Assembly: GCF_042853465.1 (NCBI RefSeq)
Contig: NZ_AP031497.1
Location: 1,860,001-1,924,000, forward strand
DNA from: Simiduia litorea
Lineage (GTDB): Bacteria; Pseudomonadota; Gammaproteobacteria; Pseudomonadales; Cellvibrionaceae
Reading direction: 5' to 3'
DNA length: 64,000 nt
The notes under the pieces are model-generated. The model worked only from the letters and a program-made list of their open reading frames with translations, made no database searches and was not told the origin of the DNA. How positions within the stretch are numbered: position 1 is the stretch's first letter; every line of letters begins with the position of its first letter. Shown here piece after piece: positions 35,854-44,376 of the stretch. The translations under genes and the position numbers were made by a program.

Positions 35854-36396
35854 TTAGGGTGAGGCTGGTTTGCGTTGGCTGACAAGTATATGCCGAGCGA
35901 TAATTGATTTGTCGCTATCGGAGATATTTCTGAAGCGCGCAGCTACTAGGTATTGCTTACCTTTTGGCTCAGTTCTCAGTACTTCTGCGAAGGTAAATAT
36001 ACTATACCCCCCAGACAAGAATGTCATGGCTAGTGCTAATTGGGCACCTTTGTAAGGCGCTTTCTCTAGCGAAAAGGCTATACCGTCCTCGCTAAGGCTC
36101 ACTGGCGCGACCGGGCTATTGGCGTTGTGTTGGGAGAATAGGTAGTTAGCTAATAGGTTAAGGCGCTTATCTTGAATTCTTAGAGCCGCTTGCACTGCCG
36201 AATGTGCGTCTAAATTAATCTTGGCTAGCTCTCGACCGAGCTTACTGAATTCGTTGAGTAGTTGAAGGTTGGCACTTTCAGGGAAAAGGACTGCCGCATT
36301 GCCCTGTTGAATTTGATGTTTGTCGACGGGTTTCACCTTGAGTAAAATGTCGTCATCAATTCTATAGTAACTTCGCTGCTCTTTACTTTGTGCCAT
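35854..36396 (-). CDS. PilZ-domain protein
   Basis: A 180-residue cytoplasmic protein. The N-terminal RSYYRIDD gives the arginine motif often found before a PilZ domain, the middle (about 25-85) is helical, and VSLSEDGIAFSL matches the D/NxSxxG motif of c-di-GMP-binding PilZ domains. The basic motif and the PilZ core are unusually far apart, so ligand binding is not certain. It lies 11 bases upstream of the small secreted gene. Confidence 0.75.
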   Translation of the reverse strand: MAQSKEQRSYYRIDDDILLKVKPVDKHQIQQGNAAVLFPESANLQLLNEFSKLGRELAKINLDAHSAVQAALRIQDKRLNLLANYLFSQHNANSPVAPVSLSEDGIAFSLEKAPYKGAQLALAMTFLSGGYSIFTFAEVLRTEPKGKQYLVAARFRNISDSDKSIIARHILVSQRKPASP

Positions 36397-36551
36397 GGGG
36401 TTAGGTCTCTTTGTGTTTTTCCTTCATGGGTTGGCTGCCAACTAAATTGGTGTGTCTCCCAGTTTGGCTGAGGTGTTGATCTCCAACTTATGTCGAGCGC
36501 TCTTTTGTTTCTACCCTTGTTTGTACAGAGTACCTCAGGTTTAATGCTTGC

Positions 36552-37790
36552 ATGAATTATATGCCTTTATTTATCGGTCTGCGCTACATCCGAGCGCGCC
36601 GTCGGAACCAATTTATCTCTTTTCTCAGCGGCTTTTCGATGCTCGGTATGCTGCTGGGTGTCGCGGCGCTCATTATCGTGTTGTCGGTGATGAATGGTTT
36701 TGATAGAGAGCTAAAGGGGCGGCTATTATCCGCGGTTCCGCACGGCTCGCTGTCGGACCCGACAGGCGTGTCAGATTGGCGCGGTTTAGGTGAAATAGCT
36801 ATATCTTCACCACACGTTGTTGCTTATGCGCCCTATGTTGAAGGTTTTGCCATGGTAGGTTTTGGCCGTGCACTTCAGGCCGTTTCGTTTGTCGGTATAG
36901 ATCCAGCGTTAGAGTCTAGGGTATCTGAAATTGCCGATCACATGATGATGGGGCAGCTCGCCGATTTACACGAAGGTGATTTTGGCATTGTATTGGGTCG
37001 ATTGCTGGCGCGACAGTTGGCGGTTGTGCCTGGCGATAAGGTAATGTTGACACTACCCCAGCTCAACATTACGCCCGCTGGTGTTTTTCCTCGAGTTAAG
37101 CGTTTTACGGTAACCGCTGTATTTGAGGTCGGTGCGCAAGTAGATCAGTCTTTGGTGTTGATGCATATATCGGATGCCCAACGCTTGTTGCGCAAGGGGC
37201 ATTTAGTTGATGGCGTGCATCTTAAAGTGGATGATATTTTTTCCGCTGGCACTATTCTTCAGGCTTTAAAATCGCAGCTTCCAGCAACGATAAACGTTAA
37301 GGATTGGAGTCAAACGCAGGGTAGTTTGTTTCAAGCGATAAAAATGGAAAAGATTGTAATCACCGTTTTATTGATGATTATTGTCTTGGTTGCGGCCTTT
37401 AATATTGTCACAAGCCTGGTCCTAATGGTGGCCGATAAACGTGCAGATATTGCAGTATTACGAACCTTGGGTTTAACCGCCCGCGATGTGTTGGCCATTT
37501 TTATGGTGCAGGGTAGCGCTGTTGGCATCATCGGCATTTTTTTGGGCGTTGTTATTGGTTCGTTTGCTGGGATTTATATAGGGCCTCTGGTGCAGTGGTT
37601 CGAGTCAGTCAGTGGTCTCCATATGTTTGATCCCTCGGTATACTTTATTAGTCATCTTCCATCCTATTGGATGTTTTCAGATGTGCTTCTCGTGGCCTCA
37701 GTAGGGGTTGTATTAAGCTTGGTGGCCAGTCTTTACCCTGCCTATCGAGCATCTAAAATTGAGCCTGCGGAGACGCTGCGTTATGAATAG
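36552..37790 (+). CDS. lolC: Lipoprotein-releasing permease subunit LolC
   Basis: A 412-residue inner-membrane subunit of the LolCDE complex that extracts lipoproteins for LolA. The N-terminal FIGLRYIRARRRNQFISFLS and first helix are followed by a periplasmic domain (about 50-265) and three helices at about 270-400. The C-terminal YPAYRASKIEPAETLRYE is typical. The ribosome site is weak. lolD begins within its last eight bases. Confidence 0.93.
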   Translation: MNYMPLFIGLRYIRARRRNQFISFLSGFSMLGMLLGVAALIIVLSVMNGFDRELKGRLLSAVPHGSLSDPTGVSDWRGLGEIAISSPHVVAYAPYVEGFAMVGFGRALQAVSFVGIDPALESRVSEIADHMMMGQLADLHEGDFGIVLGRLLARQLAVVPGDKVMLTLPQLNITPAGVFPRVKRFTVTAVFEVGAQVDQSLVLMHISDAQRLLRKGHLVDGVHLKVDDIFSAGTILQALKSQLPATINVKDWSQTQGSLFQAIKMEKIVITVLLMIIVLVAAFNIVTSLVLMVADKRADIAVLRTLGLTARDVLAIFMVQGSAVGIIGIFLGVVIGSFAGIYIGPLVQWFESVSGLHMFDPSVYFISHLPSYWMFSDVLLVASVGVVLSLVASLYPAYRASKIEPAETLRYE

Positions 37791-38484
37791 CAAGAAGCCC
37801 GTATTGTCGTGTCACAGTTTAAAAAAGGGCTACGCACAAGGGTCCATCGCGGTCGAGGTATTAAAGGGGGTTAACCTTTCTGTTTTTCCTGGTGAGCGAA
37901 TCGCTATTGTCGGCTCGTCCGGCTCGGGCAAGTCCACCTTATTAAACTTGCTAGGTGGTTTGGATACGCCCAGTGCGGGCGATGTTTGCCTGGCTGGTCA
38001 TAGTTTTAGCAATTTGTCTGATAATCAGCGTGGTAAGTTACGCAATCAACATCTCGGCTTTGTCTATCAGTTTCATCATCTCTTGCCTGAGTTTACGGCG
38101 CAGGAAAATGTTGAAATGCCCTTGCGCATCGCGCGGCGCCCTGCCCACGATTACGTTTCTCGGGCGCAACAACTTTTAAATCAAGTTGGTCTGTCACACC
38201 GTTTAGAGCATAAGCCCGCGGAATTGTCTGGTGGAGAACGGCAAAGGGTGGCTATTGCCCGAGCGCTGGCGATGAACCCAGATTGTGTTTTGATGGATGA
38301 GCCAACGGGAAATCTAGATAGCGATAATGCCGAGGCGGTACAGCAATTAATGTTGGACCTAAGCCTGCAACATCAAATTGCCTTTGTCATTGTGACGCAT
38401 GATTTGCAGCTCGCAGCGCGGATGGATCGCGTATATTCGTTAGATAAAGGGGTGCTATCCGAGCGGTTTGATAACAATGATTAA
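37783..38484 (+). CDS. lolD: Lipoprotein-releasing ATPase LolD
   Basis: A 233-residue ABC ATPase: Walker A GSSGSGKST, Q-loop YQFHHLLPEFTA, signature LSGGERQRVAIARAL, Walker B CVLMDEPTGNLD. It powers lipoprotein release by LolC/LolE. The ATG at 37783 overlaps lolC by eight bases. Confidence 0.96.
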   Translation: MNSKKPVLSCHSLKKGYAQGSIAVEVLKGVNLSVFPGERIAIVGSSGSGKSTLLNLLGGLDTPSAGDVCLAGHSFSNLSDNQRGKLRNQHLGFVYQFHHLLPEFTAQENVEMPLRIARRPAHDYVSRAQQLLNQVGLSHRLEHKPAELSGGERQRVAIARALAMNPDCVLMDEPTGNLDSDNAEAVQQLMLDLSLQHQIAFVIVTHDLQLAARMDRVYSLDKGVLSERFDNND

Positions 38485-39715
38485 TCGTTTCCCTTTAGCA
38501 TTATTTATCGGCCTTCGCTATACCGGTAGTAAGCGGCGTAATCAGCTCGTGAGTTTTATTTCGCTTATTTCCATGGCAGGTTTGGCCATGGGTGTGGCGC
38601 TACTGCTAATTGTGTTGTCTGTGATGAATGGATTTGACAAGGAGCTACGCGAGCGAATATTAGGCGTTATGCCTCAGGCAACGGTCTTCCATAGAAGCGG
38701 TATTGAGGATTGGGGCGGTTACCAAGAACAATTTGAACGTCATGAGAATGTGGTGGCAAGCGCTCCGTTTGTGCAGCTCCAAGGCTTGATGAGTTTAGGT
38801 GCAGGTGTTGCGCCAGTAAGTGTTTACGGTGTGGAGGCTTCTGCCGAGCAGCGAGTGTCCCGCTTGAATGAGTTTATTGGGCATGCCTCACTCGATCAGC
38901 TAGCGGATAATGAAATTTTACTCGGCCGTGGCGTGGCGAACCAAATTCAGGCGAAAATTGGCGATCAGGTTTCGCTTATTGTTCCCGACAAAAATGAAGC
39001 CACGTCTTTACCCAAGATTGGTGTTTTCGTGTTTGCGGGTATCGTTGATACGGGCACCGAGGTGGATAACGGCTTAGCAATTACAACCTTGCAAGGTGCT
39101 GGGCCATTATCTGAGTTTCCGGGTAAGGTGAGTGGCATACGTTTAAAGCTCGATGACCTTTTTAGTGCACGGCAGGTGATTCGAGATTTAATGCAAGAAT
39201 TGAGTTTTGGTTTTTATGGTTCTGAATGGTCTCGTAGCCACGGTAATATTTTTCAAGCCGTTCAAATGTCCCGACAATTAGTTGGGCTGTTACTTTTTTT
39301 GATAATCGCAATTGCTGCTTTTAATGTTGTTTCAACGTTAATCATGGTAGTCGTAGATAAGCAGGGGCAAATTGCTATTTTGCGTAGCCAAGGGGCGAGC
39401 CGGTTTGACATTCTTTGCATCTTTACCGTGCAAGGAGGGATGATCGGGGTTGTAGGTACGGCTATTGGTTTGGCGTTGGGTGTAGCAGGTTCGTTTGTCG
39501 TCACTGATTTTGTCGCTTGGATAGAAAATGTTTTTGGTATTCACTTTCTTGCCTCGGATGTTTATCCGGTGAGCTATTTACCCAGTGACTTCAGAATATC
39601 CGATTGCTTTAACGTGGGGTTGACCGCTGTTTTAATGAGCTTCGTTGCTACGCTTTATCCGGCCTGGCGCGCGAGTCGTGTTGAGCCTGCAGAAGCGCTC
39701 AGGTTCGATCACTGA
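38477..39715 (+). CDS. lolE: Lipoprotein-releasing permease subunit LolE
   Basis: A 412-residue paralogue of LolC with the same layout: LFIGLRYTGSKRRNQLVSFI at the start, a periplasmic domain, three C-terminal helices and YPAWRASRVEPAEALRFD. The ATG at 38477 overlaps the lolD end by eight bases; a TTG nine bases upstream is less likely. The LolC/LolE order is by position; the two are similar enough that they could be exchanged. Confidence 0.93.
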   Translation: MINRFPLALFIGLRYTGSKRRNQLVSFISLISMAGLAMGVALLLIVLSVMNGFDKELRERILGVMPQATVFHRSGIEDWGGYQEQFERHENVVASAPFVQLQGLMSLGAGVAPVSVYGVEASAEQRVSRLNEFIGHASLDQLADNEILLGRGVANQIQAKIGDQVSLIVPDKNEATSLPKIGVFVFAGIVDTGTEVDNGLAITTLQGAGPLSEFPGKVSGIRLKLDDLFSARQVIRDLMQELSFGFYGSEWSRSHGNIFQAVQMSRQLVGLLLFLIIAIAAFNVVSTLIMVVVDKQGQIAILRSQGASRFDILCIFTVQGGMIGVVGTAIGLALGVAGSFVVTDFVAWIENVFGIHFLASDVYPVSYLPSDFRISDCFNVGLTAVLMSFVATLYPAWRASRVEPAEALRFDH

Positions 39716-39858
39716 CATTAAGGTGTCACACCGTGAGTCACCATCTAATGCACGCAGATGAAAGCGACGCCGATAAATATTAGGTTTTTTGGTGTGTAGT
39801 TTTACTTGGCTCTAGCCACATCTGGCTGTTGCAGGTCGGTTAGTCGGTGTCGTTTCGA

Positions 39859-40392
39859 TTAAGGTTGCTGCCGTCGTTTAAGTCTGTCTTCTATTCGCTT
39901 CTGCCATGTTTTACTGACGTTCCAGCGCCAGAGTTGATTGATGACCAAAAATGAAAGGCAGGCGAAGAATAAGGCACAAATCAGTGAGCCTAGAAGTAGC
40001 GGGGGGAGTAGGAAGCTTAGTTCTGAGGTTATCCACTCAATCGACAGCTCAAAGTGGAATGGCCTATGCGGTGCATTCAATATCCATAGGCCGAGCTTGT
40101 AGCAGGCGTAAAACATAGCTGGCATGGTAATGGGGTTGCTGATCCACACCAGCGCTGCACTTATGGGTAAATTGGCGCGAAACCACAGGGCGCAAAGCGC
40201 CGCTAACCCCATCTGGCCGGGGATAGGTAAAAAACAAATGAAAATGCCAACAAAGAAGGCGCGAGATACCGACGTTCGATTTAGGTGAAATAGATTTGGA
40301 TCGTGCAAAACATTGCCCAGAAACTGCAGGGATGCATGATTTCTGATCTTTGCTGGGTCAGGCATCCAGCGTTTTAGCAACTTCTTTGCCAT
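39859..40392 (-). CDS. DUF2062 membrane protein
   Basis: A 177-residue protein with three to four membrane helices. The RTSVSRAFFVGIFICFLPIPG, then ISNPITMPAMFYACYKLG, is the DUF2062 signature. Function unknown; it follows lolCDE (convergent), as in Pseudomonas. Confidence 0.88.
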   Translation of the reverse strand: MAKKLLKRWMPDPAKIRNHASLQFLGNVLHDPNLFHLNRTSVSRAFFVGIFICFLPIPGQMGLAALCALWFRANLPISAALVWISNPITMPAMFYACYKLGLWILNAPHRPFHFELSIEWITSELSFLLPPLLLGSLICALFFACLSFLVINQLWRWNVSKTWQKRIEDRLKRRQQP

Positions 40393-40520
40393 CCAGCATT
40401 CCAGTGCGGTTTATCTTGGCGCGCATTATGCCCAAATACCTAGCTCCAAGCCAGAGCTCGTGAGGATATCTGGTTTGAGGCGCGAATTTAGCCGTAAAGA
40501 TCTGGCCGCCAGTGATGCAT

Positions 40521-40545
40521 GCCGGTTGCTAGGGTAGCAACCGGC
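40521..40545. terminator. Perfect 11-bp hairpin without U-tract
   Basis: GCCGGTTGCTA, GGG loop, TAGCAACCGGC. It lies 10 bases after the stop of the coiled-coil gene on the minus strand. No run of T's follows on either strand. It may stabilise the 3' end or support Rho-dependent ending. Confidence 0.5.
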
Positions 40546-40554
40546 GGGAAGGTG

Positions 40555-41109
40555 TTAGTGGGGCAGGTGCGGAGCGCCTGTACCGGAAGGCTCGGCGTCT
40601 GGTGTCGGTTTCGTTTCCACTAGAGGCTTGCGTGGCTTCGGTTGAGTCTTTTCTTTCAGGTCGTTTGCCAGTTGCAGGCGCTCTCGGACGCTCACCGTTT
40701 CTTTGTGATCCTCTAACAACTCGGTAATTTGCTTATTGCGTGTGGCTATCTGTTGCTGCAGGTCCTGAATCTCCTTTTCGAGTTGGGTGTTTTTGTTGAG
40801 CAGTCGCTCTTCTTTGTCGTTGGCGTCGGCAATGATGTCGTCGACACTGATTTGGGTGGACTCCAGAGTTTGCTTAACCACCGAAACCACTACTTCCATA
40901 TTGTCAGAAGGCAGTTTACGCATCAGGCTAATGGCGTCTTCAATGCCATATGATACAGCTCGGCGCGAGGGTTTTGCGGCTGCTTGAGCTTTTACGGGTA
41001 GCTCTGGCTCAAAGTAATCTTCATTTAGGTCGACGCTGCTGGGTAGGCCAGCACTTTCAAGTAGTTCACTCGAGGTGTCATCATTGCTATTTCTAGAGAA
41101 AAGGCCCAT
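40555..41109 (-). CDS. Coiled-coil protein of unknown function
   Basis: A 184-residue cytoplasmic protein. The middle (about 55-90) contains a conserved-looking helix (YGIEDAISLMRKLPSDNMEVVVSV is near it), followed by a coiled coil (about 100-160) and a proline/lysine-rich disordered tail. The acidic N-terminus is likely disordered. AGGAG precedes the ATG. No family was recognised; the helix pattern MRKLPxxNMEVVVxVVKxTL suggests a small conserved domain. Confidence 0.65.
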   Translation of the reverse strand: MGLFSRNSNDDTSSELLESAGLPSSVDLNEDYFEPELPVKAQAAAKPSRRAVSYGIEDAISLMRKLPSDNMEVVVSVVKQTLESTQISVDDIIADANDKEERLLNKNTQLEKEIQDLQQQIATRNKQITELLEDHKETVSVRERLQLANDLKEKTQPKPRKPLVETKPTPDAEPSGTGAPHLPH

Positions 41110-41492
41110 TGCGAACTACTCCTGTATGTTAGGTTTTCAAGGCATATAAAAGAATAGTTGAAAGAAGCCTTTTATATACTAATCATTGATAATACTAGTG
41201 CCATCTCATATATCCTTTCGCTATAAGTGCAACAGAGCCTTGATTGAATAAAGCCTGACAGTGGTGCTACTTAGACGTAAGTCGGATAGCGATAGCTGAG
41301 CACCTCAAGTATTGTATAAAAAACAGGCAAAACAAGGGCTTAGTACTGAGTCCCTCGTTTAAAATAGCGGCCTTGCTTGAGTAGGTTGGTAGCAGCGTGT
41401 ATCGTATGCGGCCACGATAAGGGTGCAGCATTCATAGTTGGTGTAAAAGTGCCCAACACAAGCGAGACGAGAACTGTAGGAGCGAGCAAGAT
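41110..41492. other. Intergenic region upstream of adk
   Basis: 383 bases without a convincing gene. It holds an AT-rich inverted repeat (41144-41177) near the divergent coiled-coil gene, a TATAAA (41315-41320) with no good -35, and the AGGAG leader of adk. Confidence 0.5.
41144..41177. repeat. AT-rich inverted repeat upstream of the coiled-coil gene
   Basis: ATATAAAAG and CTTTTATAT, perfect 9-bp arms 16 bases apart, 35 bases upstream of the minus-strand ATG. It could be an operator or part of a promoter region. Confidence 0.45.
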
Positions 41493-42137
41493 ATGCGCGT
41501 TATTCTTTTGGGTGCCCCAGGTGCCGGTAAAGGCACACAAGCAAAGTTTATAATGGAGCAATTTGGGATACCTCAAATCTCAACTGGCGATATGCTGCGG
41601 GCGGCGGTAAAAGCAGGTTCCCCGCTTGGACTAAAGGTAAAGGATATTATGTCCTCTGGTGGCTTAGTGTCCGATGACATTATTATCGCTCTCGTCAAAG
41701 AGCGAATTGAGCAGCCTGATTGTGCCAATGGCTTTTTGTTTGACGGATTCCCACGCACAATTCCTCAAGCTGAGGCGATGGTATCCGCTCAAGTAGACAT
41801 TGATTATGTTTTGGAAATTGATGTGGCCGACGAGGAGATTGTTGCTCGTTTAAGTGGTCGTCGCGTACATGAAGCCTCGGGTCGTGTTTATCACACCATT
41901 TATAATCCGCCGAAAGTCGAGGGCAAGGACGATGAGACCGGCGATTCACTGGTACAGCGCCCGGATGATCAAGAGGAAACGGTGCGCAAGCGCTTGGGCC
42001 TTTATCACGACCAAACTAAGCCGTTGGTTGGTTTTTATGCCGCACGACAAGGTAGCACGGCGGTTAAGTGTTACAAAATACCGGGTGTTGGCAGTGTAGA
42101 AGAGATCCGCCAGCGCGTGCTTGACGTATTAAAGTAG
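41493..42137 (+). CDS. adk: Adenylate kinase
   Basis: A 214-residue enzyme that interconverts ATP, AMP and ADP. P-loop GAPGAGKGTQAKF; AMP site STGDMLRAAVKAGS; LID domain GRRVHEASGRVYHTIYNPP; QRPDDQEETVRKRL. Long-form bacterial Adk with normal length. AGGAG precedes the ATG. A strong terminator follows. Confidence 0.98.
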   Translation: MRVILLGAPGAGKGTQAKFIMEQFGIPQISTGDMLRAAVKAGSPLGLKVKDIMSSGGLVSDDIIIALVKERIEQPDCANGFLFDGFPRTIPQAEAMVSAQVDIDYVLEIDVADEEIVARLSGRRVHEASGRVYHTIYNPPKVEGKDDETGDSLVQRPDDQEETVRKRLGLYHDQTKPLVGFYAARQGSTAVKCYKIPGVGSVEEIRQRVLDVLK

Positions 42138-42151
42138 TCGTATCTGGTTTG

Positions 42152-42180
42152 AAAACACCCGCTTAAGCGGGTGTTTTTTT
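42152..42180 (+). terminator. Intrinsic terminator of adk
   Basis: ACACCCGC, TTAA loop, GCGGGTGT with flanking A's and seven T's, 14 bases after the adk stop. Confidence 0.93.
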
Positions 42181-42207
42181 ATGTGCTTTTATATGTGAGA
42201 TTTGAAC

Positions 42208-43188
42208 ATGAAATCCTCTGATGCTGTCATATTAATAAATTTGGGTACGCCAGAGCGCGCTGACGCAAAAAGCGTTCGCAAGTTTTTGCGAGAGTTTTTG
42301 TGGGACAGGCGTGTAGTAGAAATCCCTCGTCTACTTTGGTGGCCAATATTGTATGGGGTTATTTTGCCGTTTAGGCCCAAGCGGGTTGCGCATGCTTATC
42401 AGTCCATTTGGACCGAGCAGGGCTCGCCGCTAAAAGTGATTACTGAGCGCTTAACTGAGAAACTGCAAGCAGTAATGACTCGTGATCAGGGGGAGGCTGC
42501 CCCTAAAGTTGTCTGTGCTTACTCTTATGGTGAGCAAACGATAGCCAAGCAGGTTCAATTGCTCCAAAGCCAAGGCTGCAATCGCTTTTTACTCTTACCT
42601 CTCTACCCTCAGTACTCCGCTACAACAACTGGCTCGGTTTACGATCAATGGGCTGACATCATTCGACATCATAGAGATATTCCAGACATTCGAATTCATA
42701 AATCTTATTCTGCCCGCCCAGATTTCATCGCCGGTCTTGTGCAAAGCATCAAAACCCAATGGCAAAATCATGGCCGCTCGGACAAGCTGCTGTTTTCATT
42801 TCATGGTATCCCGAAGCGCAATGTTGACTTGGGTGATCCCTATCAAGCCCAATGCTTGCAAACCGCTACTGATGTTGCTGAAAGTTTAGGTTTAGAGCCA
42901 GCGCAATGGCAGGTGAGTTTTCAGTCGAGGTTAGGCAAGGCGGAATGGTTAAAACCTTACACCGATAAATTACTCGCTCAATGGGGGGCTGAATCCGTGG
43001 CGAGCGTGGATGTAATATGTCCCGCGTTTGCAATTGATTGTTTGGAAACCTTGGAGGAGATTCAGGTAGAAAATCGTGATGTATTTTTAGCGAGTGGTGG
43101 TAAGACGTACCATTACATTCCGTGTTTGAATGATTCTGATGCCCAAGTTTTTCTGCTGAGTAACATCGTATTGGAGAGTTTCGCCTAG
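42208..43188 (+). CDS. hemH: Ferrochelatase
   Basis: A 326-residue enzyme that inserts iron into protoporphyrin IX, the last step of haem synthesis. Motifs: VILINLGTPERADA, LLPLYPQYSATTTGSVYD and the metal-binding histidine in LFSFHGIPKRN, and CPAFAIDCLETLEEI. A TTG six bases upstream is an alternative start. It is monocistronic after the adk terminator. Confidence 0.95.
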   Translation: MKSSDAVILINLGTPERADAKSVRKFLREFLWDRRVVEIPRLLWWPILYGVILPFRPKRVAHAYQSIWTEQGSPLKVITERLTEKLQAVMTRDQGEAAPKVVCAYSYGEQTIAKQVQLLQSQGCNRFLLLPLYPQYSATTTGSVYDQWADIIRHHRDIPDIRIHKSYSARPDFIAGLVQSIKTQWQNHGRSDKLLFSFHGIPKRNVDLGDPYQAQCLQTATDVAESLGLEPAQWQVSFQSRLGKAEWLKPYTDKLLAQWGAESVASVDVICPAFAIDCLETLEEIQVENRDVFLASGGKTYHYIPCLNDSDAQVFLLSNIVLESFA

Positions 43189-43252
43189 TCAAATTCGATT
43201 CTAGAACCTGGGTTTTTTCTGAAAACGATCACATTTTCCATTTTTTTCCCGC

Positions 43253-43286
43253 TTTTGCCCTTTTTTTGATTAAAAAACGGGCAAAA
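43253..43286. repeat. Large AT-rich inverted repeat upstream of the H1-like gene
   Basis: TTTTGCCC-T7 pairs with A6-C-GGGCAAAA: an 8-bp outer stem continued by a T/A stem with one bulged C. It lies 65 bases after hemH and about 140 before the H1-like ATG. No U-tract follows, so it is not a classic terminator. Confidence 0.5.
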
Positions 43287-43427
43287 AACTCGCATATTTT
43301 GATTTTCTTTCTTAATATCAATGCGATACCAATGTAATTTCAATTTGCACTGGTGTTATGCGCGATCTTGCGCTGAAAACGTGTAATAACAATCCGATTG
43401 TTCAAATCATGTTCCAGGAGATGACAC

Positions 43428-44270
43428 ATGGCACGAGTAGCAAAGAAATCAGCCGCCAAACGTGGCGCTAAAAAATCCGCCGTTAAAAAAGCAAAGGTCG
43501 CAAAAGTGGTTCGCGCACCTAAAGTGGTCTCCCCAGCAATGGCAAAAGCCCAAGCTGCTGTGGATAAAATGGCAAAGGCGATAGCCGCTCAAGCAAAAAA
43601 AGTTGCTGTAGCTAAAAAGAAGTCAGCAGCGGCTAAGAAAAAATCGGCTAAATCAGGTAAGGCAGGCGATAAACGCTCAGCAGTTTCAGCTGCGAATGCC
43701 GCAGCCAAGCTAGCAACTAGCATGCAGGCGTCACGTTCAAAACTATCTGATGCCAAGTCAAAATTAGCGGTATTGAAGTCTGAAGCAAAGGCCCAAGCAA
43801 GAGTTGCTGCAGCCATGGCCAAGGTTGATCAGTTAAAAGCTAGCTTAGCGGCTAAAGCTGAAAAAGATCTCGCTAAGGCCGTTGCTACCTATGCTGCCAA
43901 GTGGGAAAAGAAGCGTGCTACAGCGGATGCCAAAAAGGTAAAAACAACGGCGAAAAAGGCAAAGGCTAAGTTAGCTGCTATAGAAAAGAAGGAAAAGGCC
44001 AAGGCTAAAGCAGCGGCTAAGAAAGCTGCTGCTAAAGCGAGCGCTGCCGCGAAGAAGGCTGCGGCAAAAGCAAAAATAGCTGCTAAAAAGGCCGCCGCGA
44101 GAGAAAAGGCTGCTGCCCGTAAGGCTGCGGCGAAAGCAAAAGCGGCCGCAAAAAGAGAAATGAAAAAGGCTAAGCCAAAGAAGGCTAAAAAGGCAAAAGC
44201 CAAAAAAGCGGTTGTTGCCAAGCCACGTAAGACGGCAACAAAGAAGAAGCGCGCCAAAGCTAAGCGTTAA
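43428..44270 (+). CDS. Histone H1-like lysine/alanine-rich protein
   Basis: A 280-residue, very basic protein made almost only of Ala and Lys, as in AlgP/HctB-type bacterial H1-like proteins. An N-terminal tail (1-40), a helical, less repetitive middle (about 40-170) with AKAQAAVDKMAKAIAAQ, and a C-terminal repeat region of AAKKAAAKA-like units (about 175-255) ending in a KKKRAKAKR tail. It is expected to bind DNA or RNA non-specifically. AGGAG precedes the ATG. The repeats may vary between strains. Confidence 0.88.
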   Translation: MARVAKKSAAKRGAKKSAVKKAKVAKVVRAPKVVSPAMAKAQAAVDKMAKAIAAQAKKVAVAKKKSAAAKKKSAKSGKAGDKRSAVSAANAAAKLATSMQASRSKLSDAKSKLAVLKSEAKAQARVAAAMAKVDQLKASLAAKAEKDLAKAVATYAAKWEKKRATADAKKVKTTAKKAKAKLAAIEKKEKAKAKAAAKKAAAKASAAAKKAAAKAKIAAKKAAAREKAAARKAAAKAKAAAKREMKKAKPKKAKKAKAKKAVVAKPRKTATKKKRAKAKR

Positions 44271-44290
44271 TTCTGCGTTTTAGAACAATC

Positions 44291-44319
44291 AAATCCCCCT
44301 TGTTAGGGGGATTTTTTTT
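44291..44319 (+). terminator. Intrinsic terminator of the H1-like gene
   Basis: AAATCCCCCT, TGTT loop, AGGGGGATTT and eight T's. Confidence 0.93.
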
Positions 44320-44376
44320 GGGTGTTATTAGCCTAGATTTCTGGGAAAATAGCATTTTTTGCTTCGAAGATTATTC

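Noticed and set aside
41340..41576. 78-residue minus-strand frame overlapping the adk start
   Set aside because: No domain, no ribosome site, and it overlaps the well-supported adk start region.
43889..44257. Alanine/phenylalanine-rich minus-strand frame resembling a membrane protein
   Set aside because: It is the antisense of the Ala/Lys repeats, which reads as Phe/Ala/Leu; composition artefact.
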